Shown here: positions 22,201 to 31,532 of the stretch, in pieces
Layout of the letters: each line of letters opens with the position of its first letter
Numbering within the stretch: position 1 is the stretch's first letter
Source of the DNA: Miscanthus floridulus
Taxonomy: Eukaryota; Streptophyta; Magnoliopsida; Poales; Poaceae
DNA length: 64,000 bases
NCBI RefSeq assembly: GCF_019320115.1
Contig: NC_089581.1
Location: forward strand, 73,644,101-73,708,100
Direction of reading: 5' to 3'
Position numbers and translations under genes: made by a program
Notes under the pieces: generated by a model
What the model was told of the DNA's origin: nothing
Database searches by the model: none
What the model saw: the letters and a program-made list of their open reading frames with translations, nothing else

Positions 22201-22730
22201 TAGAACCAGCCGTCATACCAACGACGGTTGGACGTCGACAGCTGGGCCGGGATGTAGAGGGACTGCCGGTCTTGGCGCACGTGGAGGGTGCAGCCGCCGG
22301 CCCTCTGCGCCTTCCGAGCCCCCCTCGTTCCCCCCGGCTTGGAGGTGAACGTCGCTCGGAACAAATGGAGCCACAACTCCCAGTGGGGAGCGATCCCTAG
22401 ATACCCCTCGCAGACGGCGACGAAGATGGCCGCCTGCGCGATGGAGTTGGGGCTGAAATTGTGCAGCTCCACGCCATAGTAGTGCGGGAGTGCCCGCATG
22501 AAGCTATCCGCCGGCGACCCGAAGCCTCGCTCGTGGAAGACGACGAAGCTCACCACGTAACCGTCGCGCGGCCTCGGCTCCGACTCGTCCCCCGGAGCAA
22601 TCCACTCCGGCTCGTCGGGGTCGGTGATCGGGCGAAGAAGACCGGCCTCCACGAGCGACTGCAGCTTCTCCTCGGTGACGTCGGACCGCTCCCAGGGATC
22701 CGCCGGGAGGATGACGGGACCACCAGCCAT
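19280..22730 (-). pseudogene. Antisense five-exon gene of the Tat element (Transposase_28-like protein)
   Basis: On the minus strand, start ATG 22730, stop 19280. Exons are 22730-21814, 21730-21111, 21030-20291, 20201-19793 and 19705-19280; the four introns are 80-89 bp and all GT-AG. Exon 1 encodes a globular part (DPWERSDVTEEKLQSLVEAG, DGYVVSFVVFHERGFGSP, LHNFSPNSIAQAAIFVAVCE) that I recognise as the plant 'putative gypsy type transposon' (Transposase_28) domain. Exons 2 and 3 are charged and low in complexity. Exon 4 is a coiled coil rich in Glu, Ala, Lys and Arg. Exon 5 is acidic with LLEAAEAPGTALAKLFEEEV near its end. The frame is broken near 21945, probably at the start of exon 3, and in exon 5. 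Antisense extra ORFs are known from Tat-lineage elements, but their function is not. The splicing is predicted, not shown. Confidence 0.75.
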
Positions 22731-22889
22731 TGCGCGGCGGAGGACGCTGCTACAGCGGTAATCTCTCCCCCTCTCTCTCTCGATCTCTCGCCCTCGCACT
22801 TCTCTTCCCCGGCGCTCTATGCTCTCAGCGACAGCACGGAGGCAGCAAAGGCGAACGCGGAAAAGGTAAGGAAGGAGAGGGCGAGGCTG

Positions 22890-22905
22890 TTTGCGTATTT
22901 ATGCA
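22890..22905 (-). promoter_or_regulatory. TATA box for the antisense gene
   Basis: GCATAAATACGC on the minus strand (core 22896-22902) lies about 170 bases upstream of the antisense start codon. A leader of about 140 bases would result. A CT-rich run (22759-22795 on the plus strand) lies in the leader. Confidence 0.5.
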
Positions 22906-23186
22906 GGGACGAATCGAAACCACCGGGCGACGAAATCGGGGAAGTTTCCCCCAGGAAATCCGGCGCGGTTATCCAGATCCGGTCTTACCGCCCACTCCCT
23001 CCTCATTAATTGCGCGTGCAGTTACATCCCGTCGACTGACGCACGTCACGCCCAACCACAGCAGCTGCAGGCCCCGTCCCACCTCCCCGAAAAAGCTGCC
23101 TCAAAAGGCGCGCCTGCCGTTGCTAACCGCAGGGAGAGAGGTAACCCCCACCCGATTCCTTTCAGGCAAAGGGACCAGGCACCGAG

Positions 23187-25020
23187 CCCGTTACGGTCCA
23201 GGGGTTCGAAGGCTGGGCCCTCAGGGGTTTCGACAGCCGCCCCAGGACAACAGAGTCAGGGGCGACTACGGGCGAGCCTATACGAGGCCGAGGCCCAAGC
23301 AAGCGAAACGCTTGGGATGCCCTGTGTCGTGTCCGAGACCGGCAGGGAAGTCTCCGAATGGGATCCCACCGTAGGGAGGCACCGAGCCACCGAGGCCCAG
23401 CGAACGGCCTCGGCACCCACTAGAGAAACCCTCCGGTGCTCTTGGAGCGCGTCTCCGGACCGCTAGCCGACCCCCAGCGAACGGGGTACGGGCCTCCACT
23501 CGGACTTACCCGATAACAGCTCACCGGAAATGCCGTCGCTCGCGCCCACCGAGGGTAGCGTGGCATCTTCCACCCCTCCTTCCGAGCGAAAAGGAAGCGC
23601 GAGGGTCGAACAAAAAGTCAGGAGAATCCCTGACGGCCCTCTCGCTCCGCGCAGAGGCTAAGGGACTCTTCCTGCGAAACGTTGCCAAGTCCCAGCGACC
23701 TGGGCTCGCACACGAGGGGACTCGGCAACACAAACCCTCCTTCCGAGCGAAAAGGAAGCGCGAGGGTCGAACAAAAAGTCAGGAGAATCCCTGACGGCCC
23801 TCTTGCTCCGTGTGGAGGCTAAGGGACTCTTCCTGCGACACATTGCCGAATCCCAGCGACTTGGGCTCGCACACGAGGGGGCTCGGCAATACAAACCCTC
23901 CTTCCAAGCGAAAAGGAAGCGCGAGGGTCGTTCAAAAAGCCGGAAGAACTCCTGACGGCCCTCTTGCTCCGTGCAGAGGCTAGGGGGCTCCTTCCGCAAA
24001 AAGACGCCGAGACCCCGCGACCTAAGCTCGCACCCGAGGGGGGCTCGGCAGTCAGACCCTCACACGCGAGGGGCGAACCAAAAGCCAGGGGACCTCTGAC
24101 CGCTCTCTCGCTCCGCGCGAGAGACTCGGGGGCCCTCCTGCAACTTTGCCGAGACCCAGCAGCTCAGGCTCGCACACGAGTGGGCTCGGCAAACAGCCCC
24201 CCCGTCCGAGCGAAAAGGACGGGCGGGGGACGGGCAAAAAAGACGGAAGGACCCCTGACCGCCCTCTCGCTCCGTGCGGAGGCTCGGGGGCTCTTCCTGC
24301 ACCCGAGATAAAGACAAGCGACCCAAGCCCGTTACGGTCCAGGGGTTCGAAGGCTGGGCCCCCAGGGGTTTCGACAGCCGCCCCAGGACAACAGAGTCAG
24401 GGGCGACTACGGGCGAGCCTATGCGAGGCCGAGGCCCAAGCAAGCGAGACGCTTGGGATGCCCTGTGTCGTGTCCGAGACCGGCAGGGAAGTCTCCGAAT
24501 GGGATCCCACCGTAGGGAGGCACCGAGCCACCGAGGCCCAGCGAACGGCCTCGGCACCCACTAGAGAAACCCTCCGGTACTCTTGGAGCGCGTCTCAGGA
24601 CCGCTAGCCGACCCCCAGCGAACGGGGTACGGGCCTCCACTCGGACTTACCCGATAACAGCTCACCGGAAATGCCGTCGCTCGCGCCCACCGAGGGTAGC
24701 GCGGTATCTTCCACCCCTCCTTCCGAGCGAAAAGGAAGCGCGAGGGTCGAACAAAAAGTCAGGAGAATCCCTGACGGCCCTGTTGCTCCGCACAGAGGCT
24801 AAGGGACTCTTCCTGCGACACCTTGCTGAGACCCAGCGGCTCAGACTCGCACACGAGGGGTCTCGGCAAAACAAACCCTCCTTCCGAGCGAAAAGGAAGC
24901 GCGAGGGTCGAATAAAAAGTCGGGTGAACCCCTGACGGCCCTCTCGCTCCAGGCGGAGGCTAAGGGGCTCTTCCCGCAGCATCGTCGAGGCCCTGCGATC
25001 CGAACTCGCACCCACGGGCC
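23187..25020 (+). repeat. Tandem-repeat-rich 3' region of the Tat element
   Basis: Two levels of repetition are visible. A large unit starting CCCGTTACGGTCCAGGGG at 23187 recurs at 24328 (period 1141). Within each, a unit of about 161 bp with CGAGCGAAAAGGAAGCG and GCTCGCACACGAGGGG recurs (for example at 23580, 23741, 23902, 24720 and 24885), with degenerate copies near 24060 and 24208. No protein is encoded. Confidence 0.85.
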
Positions 25021-25224
25021 CGGCAAACACAATGTAACTCCCCACTCGAAAGAGAGAAAAGCCCCTGGAGAAGTGAAATCACTCCTCGAGGGCCTCGGGG
25101 GCTACACCCGGCGGGTGCGCTCGCGCGCACCCACCGAAACCCCGAAAACAAAACCACATCCCGACAGGAACTATGAAGAGCCAATTCTCGTCAGAACCTT
25201 AGGGGGAGTGCCTCCACTCCCCCC

Positions 25225-25240
25225 AAGGCTCGGGGGCTAC
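25225..25240 (+). other. Polypurine tract of the Tat element
   Basis: The purine-rich GGCTCGGGGGCTAC lies directly before the right LTR start TGTCGGG, the position of plus-strand priming. Confidence 0.6.
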
Positions 25241-27204
25241 TGTCGGGTACCGTGAGAAGGGGTACCCTAAGCAAAATCCAAAAAACGACTGCTTAGACTT
25301 CGTAAAGATCGAAACCAGCTGAACGCTGTTGGCCTCGGCCGATTCTCCGACTCGCCCGAGGCTCCAAGGGCCTCGGCCGACTCTCCGACTCGCCCGAGGC
25401 CCATCGCCGCAGGCCTCGGCCGATTCTCCGATTCGCCCGAGGCCCCCTCGCTACCAACCCCGAGCGATTCCCCGCCAAAGGCCACGGCCGGGCCACCGAC
25501 CCTCCGTCTCGCGCAAGGCAGGCTCGGCAGCACTCCGCCGCCTCTTCCTTCTCCCGTCCCTCTGACAAAACGTCGTGTCACATCAGCTCAGCCGACTGTT
25601 GCCCCTGACGACAACCGCACGCCCGGCACAGTACAGCAGAATGGCCGATGGGACAGGAGGCAGGACTGGGCAGGGGTTACCCGCCACTGTACTAACCACC
25701 GTAACGCCCATGCCTCACTATGCTGCCAACTCCTGCACCGAGGACAATGCAACGTGGGGAGCCACATCTGGGCTACTGTAGCCTCGGAATCAGTACCCAA
25801 GGCCAATAACTCCCCCCAAGAACCTCGACAGTTTGCTTCACGGGCTCGGCAGCCTGAGGGTCCATGACCACCGAGCCCCCCGCGATGGCTCGGCCTCGGC
25901 ATAGTCGCTGCCCCCTACGACGTCATTACACGGCAACCCGCACGTCGCCCGCCATGCCCTGCATCAAGCCGTACTGGAGCCCCACGACGCACAAAGACCG
26001 AATACGACCCGCATGTCACTTCCGCACGTCCTGTCGAGGCGCTCAACCACTCCAACAAATCGCACGGCGGCGCAGTGCAGCGTCGTGGCAGACCAGACGT
26101 CTGTCACGTCAGCACCCTGCCAACCACGACGGGACTGTGCAAGGGTTACCAGCTACTGTGCTGCCTAAACTCCTGCACCAAGGACGGACACGACGTGGGG
26201 AGTCAGAACCGGGTTCCTGTGACCTCGGGGCCAGCGAACCGACCGCTCCGCCCCGCTCGAGACCCCCGATGAGCCTCGGATTCCGCCTCGCCCGAGACTC
26301 CCGGTAGGGCCTCGGGCGAACCGGCCATGCTCCGCCTCGCCCGAGGCTGGGCTCGTCCCGAAATCTCGTCACCTCCACCTCAAAAGTCACTCCGGCAGGC
26401 TATCGCATCCAATTAATGCACCCAGCTGCCCGCACTACGGAAGTCACGATCGGCAGCATGCCGCGGCAGGACAACGGTCAAATCGCCTTTTTACCATCCC
26501 TTACTGACGATACAGGGCACCGTATCCTATAGACGCGTGTTCGGCACTGTTCCGCCCAAATCAACTATCGGCGATGGCCGCCCAGACCTCACATTGCCAC
26601 CCGCTAAAGGCCTCGGCACAGCAGGCCTCGGCACAGTGGGTCTCGGCCTCAGCGCGACAGGTCTCGACGCAGCCTACTACAGCAGCCACCAGGCCTCGGC
26701 ATTTCACCAAGTCAACAAAAGTACAAGAGCGCAGCATGTCGTCAGCCTTGAAGACCATACCGACTAGACACCGACTGGAACTCCCACGACGCCATACTGC
26801 TTCAGGGAGCGGAATGCGTTAGCAAATAGTAGCCTTCTCATGTACCTCTCGCTTCCTCCTTGTAACTATAAAAGGAGGTAGCCAGGGCCATTCCTAGGGG
26901 GCGGAGAAAAAAACACACCGATAGAATCACGCACTTCCACGCTGCTTGGGAGCAACGTCCCAAGCCGTTCGCACCACCCTCACCGAGACCTGGGGCTAGC
27001 TCCCTCTCTCACTCAGCTTGTAACCCCCTACCACGAGCACTCCGGTGCAAGGAATACAAGATCAATCTCTCAGACTGGACGTAGGGCCTCGACTGCCCGA
27101 ACCAGTATAAACCTTGTGTCTCTTTGCATCACCATCCGGGATTAGGGACACGCAGTACAAATTCACTCGTTGGTTGAGGGACCCCCGGTTCCAAAACACC
27201 GACA
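25241..27204 (+). repeat. 3' LTR of the Tat element
   Basis: 1964 bp, co-linear with the left LTR without indels that I can see. The differences lie at 25872, 26102 and 26322. The TATA core is at 26867-26873. Any frame seen here is repeated at the same offset in the left LTR. Confidence 0.95.
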
Positions 27205-28837
27205 GTCAGCGTGGAGGCATCTGAGGAATCGACTGATAATCATCATCCGAACTATCACTAGACTCGGTCATCTCCTGCTGTGCCTCAAGCTCCTCCTCCT
27301 CAATAGTGGCTATGCCTCTAATGATCTCATCCTGCTGAGCTACTGACTCTGGAACATCTAGACGATGACTGGGCTGAGCAGGTGCCTGTGGAGTGCTATG
27401 CCTGATCCTCTGTGCCATGTTATAAGTCGGAAACTCTGTGGTGGCACCTCTATACTCGGCAACCATCTCTGGGGTCCTAACATGCACAGACTAGAGCATC
27501 AGGAAAGTAATCAAATGTGCATATGGAAGCTGTCTATGACCCTTGAAGCCCTCAGCAATAGTATCATCCATCTCTAATAGAAGGAGGTCCCAAATGTCAA
27601 ACATGGTCTGCTACATCAAGGCATTAAGGAGCCAAAGCTGTAGGCGAGTCAGACCCTCTTTGTATCCCAACCTGAGAAGTAGTGTCCTCCTGATAATGGC
27701 CTCTAGCACATGAGCTATAGGAATCAGGTTACTGGGGTTCCTCCTCGACCCCTCACCAAAGGGCTCCTTGAAGCAATGGCACACAAGATCTGTAGGGGGC
27801 ACCAACCCTCCATGAGGACGCCTGGGAGGCTCCTGCTGTCCATAACATAGCTCATGCAATATGATAGGCTGATCCTGTAGCCTCAGTATCTCCTGGGCCC
27901 TAAAACTCATCACCCTGTAATCTCTAGCGTTGAATGCAAAGTGAATGAAGTTATGATGTGGGTCAACATAGAGCGATGCGTAGAACTACCAAACCCAAGA
28001 TGGTACATATACTCCTGTCTGACCAATCAGATCTGTGAGCCCTGGCAAATATGACAAGTAGGGGTGGATATGCTCTCCGGCTGCTGCCACAATAGACTCT
28101 ATACTACATACCCGCTAAGATCTGAACACTGCCCCACTGTTGAGATAGGCATTATAGAAATCCTCCTGGAGCGGTGTATAGAAACCCTCAGCTACTCTCT
28201 CATCCCTCCTCGGAGGGAACCATACATCAAACTCAACAAACCTCAGCTGGTGAACCTGTCTGGCTGTGGTGGCCCTCAAGTCAAGGTGGACCACTGGAGG
28301 CGGACCCTATGGTCAGGGCGGTGGACGTGAACCCCTACGCTGTGTAGCTGGCCTTGCTGGAACTATAGCACTAGTACGACTAGAGCGGCATAGCTGGGGT
28401 GCCAGCTCGGTCTCCTTGGCCTGCTAGCCCTCCTGAGTTTCCTAAGCTGGTTGAGGCTCTGCTGGTGGGGGCTGCTGTTGTGGCTCCTACTAGGGCTCCC
28501 CCTGAGGTCGAGGCTCCTCAATAGCTAGTCGACATCCTGCCATCATGATAGTCCCAGATGGACCACCATGACGACGCTCAGCCTCCTCAACTGCTGCCCT
28601 CTGTGTCGATGTAAGCTGCGGATCTACAATGACCACACCACTATGAACACCTCCTTTCTCGGCATGCTCTGTGGCCTCAGCTACTGCTGCTACTCTCACT
28701 GTCTCTACATCGAGGTACTTGTGCTTCTTGGATGTCACCTGCTTTGTTGCCTTGCCTTTTGATCCTATAGGCTGGCGAGGCGGGGGCCTCTGATCATCAT
28801 CTCCTGGACCACCACCAATGTTCTTAGTGCGTGCCAT
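27205..28837 (-). pseudogene. N-terminal part of the Copia extra ORF (after pol)
   Basis: Minus-strand ATG at 28837 (MARTKNIGGGPGDDD) starts a long frame with several in-frame stops, the first at 28490. The first part is basic and low in complexity. A more globular part follows (SFRAQEILRLQDQPIILHE, HVLEAIIRRTLLLRLGYKEG, YNMAQRIRHSTPQAPAQP). It ends in an acidic run (TESSDSSDDDYQSIP) exactly where the Tat element inserted; the rest is at 12142-12967. All pieces share one frame, so stops rather than frameshifts dominate here. The function is unknown to me. Similar ORFs are found after pol in grass Copia elements of this branch. Confidence 0.6.
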
Positions 28838-29600
28838 CTAATCTGACAAGAAGATGAACTGCCGCTGACAAAGATCAACTGTCAACCTGACACTCCCGAG
28901 GCTTGGCCTCGATCCGTACTCGTGAGCTTGGCTCCGAGTTGTCTGACAACTGCTACAAGAACCTCAACAGCACCGACTCGCTGCACGATAGAATAGATGG
29001 ATATACGAGTAAATATAATATATCTAATAGATGTGAAAACCCTAGGAAGCAAGCAGTGTAGGTACGAAATTGAAGCGACGGGCATGCTACCTGACAATCA
29101 GTGATCCAGAAAAAGAAGAGACGTCGCGTGGGGAAACACTAAACAGGCTAGGGTTAGGATTGCGAACCACTTCGATGAATTTAATGGCCCTGGATGATTT
29201 AGGTCAATGCATTGAGATTTGAATGGATCAAAATCATGTAAGGAGGATGCTATGGCCTTACCGGCGAGAAGATAGGGCTAGGGCACAAGAACAGCGGGCT
29301 TGGATGGCTCCCGGTGGCTGGGGAGCCGACGTTGGCGCGCACGGCGTGGCAAGGTGGCGCTGGGTCGTGGGAGGCACACGGAATCAAGGGCGTAGGTGGA
29401 GGCAGCGGTTCAGCGCAGGACAGCGATGGTGGTTGCGGTGGCGCAAGGTCGAGGGAGGCGCGGAGGGACTGCGGCGGCGCTGGCATGAGAGGCGCTGGCG
29501 CGGCAAGCTATGGTGGTGTCAGCGGCTAGGGCATGGGTTAGGTTGGTGGTGGAATAGGCCAGCAAGGTATGGTCGATTGAATAAATAGGTCCCCCAACGT
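28838..29600 (-). promoter_or_regulatory. Promoter-like leader before the Copia extra ORF
   Basis: On the minus strand a TATA-like TATTTATT (about 29581-29588) is followed by a GC-rich leader (29220-29570), a good splice-donor-like CGCCG|GTAAGG near 29262, an AT-rich stretch, and acceptor-like CAG sites shortly before the ATG at 28837. This would give the extra ORF its own spliced transcript. It is inference from signals only. Confidence 0.4.
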
Positions 29601-29639
29601 GATAAGAAAGGAAACCGAAAAGAGCCCTGAAGCCACACG

Positions 29640-29940
29640 AGATCCACTGACCGGACGCTCTGGTGGTAGCGACCGGATGCTACCACCTAGCGTCCGGTCG
29701 ATTCCAGAGAGGTCCAATTCCTCTAGAATCGCGACCGGATGCGTCCGGTGGTCCATGACCGGACATAGGTAGGGTTCGGTCAGTACAACTTATTCCTTCT
29801 CCAAATGACTGGACGCTGGATCCCTTCCTGACCGGATGCACAAACTCAGTGTCCAGACACTCCTTCAGCAGCAGTTCACCTCCTGTGAACTGACCGGACG
29901 CTGGACAGCAGCGTCCGGTGCAGCGTCCGGTGGTCCTTTT
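29640..29940. repeat. Cluster of GACCGGACGC palindromic motifs, internal copy
   Basis: About nine copies of GACCGGA(C/T)GC or its complement GCGTCCGGTC, some back to back, lie just upstream (minus strand) of the TATA-like site at 29581. The phrase GACCGGACGCTCTGGT also occurs exactly in the LTR cluster at 34755-35145. Confidence 0.85.
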
Positions 29941-30320
29941 CTAGTAAATCTTCAAAGTTCCTTCGTGCTGCCTATTCCCAATCAAGTCCCAACTTGAATA
30001 AGATCCAAATAAACACCAATTGGAACTGATGCGAGTAACCTCTCTCAAACCCTCATATTTTTCAAAATATTTTGCCTTAGGCTATAATTCTTTTTAGGAA
30101 AATAGGCAATAAGAGGGCAAATGGAACAAAATGACAAAACAACATCTATGCATATGTAATACTTTGTAAGTAAATCTAGTTGCTTGTCAAGTTTGATCCA
30201 AGGTTAAGCTTCTTCACACGCTTTTCGGTGGTTATCTTAACCATGTTAGACAAGCCCTATATGCATTGCCAAAAATTAAACATGTTGTATATTACAATGA
30301 ATGCAAGGGACAACACAAGC
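29941..30320. other. Spacer between Copia pol and the GACCGGACGC cluster
   Basis: AT-rich non-coding DNA after the pol stop. Nothing else recognised. Confidence 0.5.
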
Positions 30321-31517
30321 TCAATTTTTAGTGAAGTTGCTAAAGTCAAGTACATTGAGCTCATTCCGCAATCTACAAAATGTAGCCTCATCTAGCGGTT
30401 TAGTGAAGATATCCGCTAATTGACCTTCTATTCTTACACCTAGTGATATATCATTTTTAGCACCATGATCTCTTAGAAAGTGATGGCAGATATCTATGTG
30501 CTTGGTGCGAGAGTGTTGAACTGGATTATTTGTAAGTTTTACCACACTTTCATTGTCGCACAAAAGAGGTACTTTTTCTAGAACTACACCATAGTCTAGC
30601 AAAGTTTGTTTCATGTATAAAATTTGTGCACAACAAGCACCCATGGCAATGTATTCTGCTTCGGTGGTGGACAAAGCCACACTATTTTGTTTCTTAGAGA
30701 ACCAAGACACAAGTGATCTACCAAGCAAATGGCACCCTCCGGATGTGCTTTTTCTATCAACTTTGCATTCGGCGTAATCCGAATCGGAATAGCCAATTAA
30801 TTCAAATATAGCTCCTTTGGGATACCAAAGGCCAATGCTTGGTGTGTGCTTAAGATACCTAAGGATTCTTTTTACGGCAATTAAATGTGTTTCCTTAGGA
30901 CTAGCTTGAAATCTAGCACACATACACACACTAAACATGATATTGGGCCTAGATGTGGTTAAATATAACAAGCTACCAATCATAGAACGGTAGAGAGTTT
31001 GATCAACTAGGTTACCTCCCTCATCTAGGTTGAGATGTCCATTGGTAGGCATTGGTGTTTTGATTGGCTTACATTCATCCATCTTGAATCTCTTGAGAAG
31101 ATCTTTTGTGTATTTCTCTTGAGAGATGAAGATGCCTTCTTTCATTTGCTTGACTTGAAAACCAAGAAAGAATGTAAGCTCACCAATCATTTGCTTGACT
31201 TGATTGTCATCTACCTTGGATACAACAACCTCCTTCTCGGTAAACAAGCATTGGAAGCCAAGATCACATAATTGTCCAACGGATAGCAAGTTGAAGCTCA
31301 ATGAAGCAACATATAGCACATTGGAGATGAAATGGTCATTTGATATTGCCACTTTGCCCAATCCTTTAACCTTGCCCTTTGAATTATCTCTAAATGTTAT
31401 TTTCTCTTGTCCATCTACCTCTTCATCTAGTGAGGTGAACATACGAGGATCACCGGTCATATGTTGAGTGCAACCACTATCAATAACCCAATGACTTCCA
31501 CCGGTCTTGTAGTTCAC
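30321..31517 (-). pseudogene. Copia pol remnant: protease joined to RT tail and RNase H
   Basis: Minus-strand frame of 398 codons. The aspartic protease comes first (WVIDSGCTQHMTG, then FNLLSVGQLCDLGF). At about residue 105 it jumps to the end of reverse transcriptase (GELTFFLGFQVKQM, KPIKTPMPTNGHL, RSMIGSLLYLTTSRPNI). RNase H follows with its acidic sites (YSDSDYAEC, STTEAEYIAMG, CDNESVVKL) and the terminal KHIDICHHFLRDH and DIFTKPLDE motifs. The integrase and most of RT, roughly 2.7 kb in a complete pol, are missing although the frame stays open across the junction. The piece is in the same frame as the gag end, separated only by two stops. Confidence 0.88.
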
Positions 31518-31532
31518 CTACACACATGAGAT

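Larger units (their letters stand above)
12968..27204 (+). mobile_element. Young, RT-less Gypsy element of Tat type
   Basis: The boundaries are exact: LTRs of equal length (12968-14931 and 25241-27204, 1964 bp each) start TGTCGGG and end CCGACA, and the target duplication GTCAG is perfect (12963-12967 and 27205-27209). The PBS (GTTGGCGCGCC) follows the left LTR and a purine-rich tract (GGCTCGGGGGCTAC) precedes the right one. The interior holds gag remnants, a fused RNase H-integrase ORF, an antisense gene and 3' repeats. Protease, reverse transcriptase and the first RNase H are missing. It interrupts the extra ORF of the Copia element. Confidence 0.95.

Noticed and set aside
23187..25020. CRISPR-like regular repeats
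   Set aside because: Units are 161 and 1141 bp, and there are no short palindromic repeats with unique spacers; this is the 3' region of a plant retrotransposon.
12142..28837. Calling the Copia extra ORF an envelope gene
   Set aside because: The position fits the env-like ORF of this branch, but I see no signal peptide, membrane segment or fusion-like motif.
29223..29590. GC-rich open frames that might be a captured host gene fragment
   Set aside because: Low-complexity Gly/Trp/Arg or Pro/Ser composition without any recognisable family; a leader of an internal promoter fits better.
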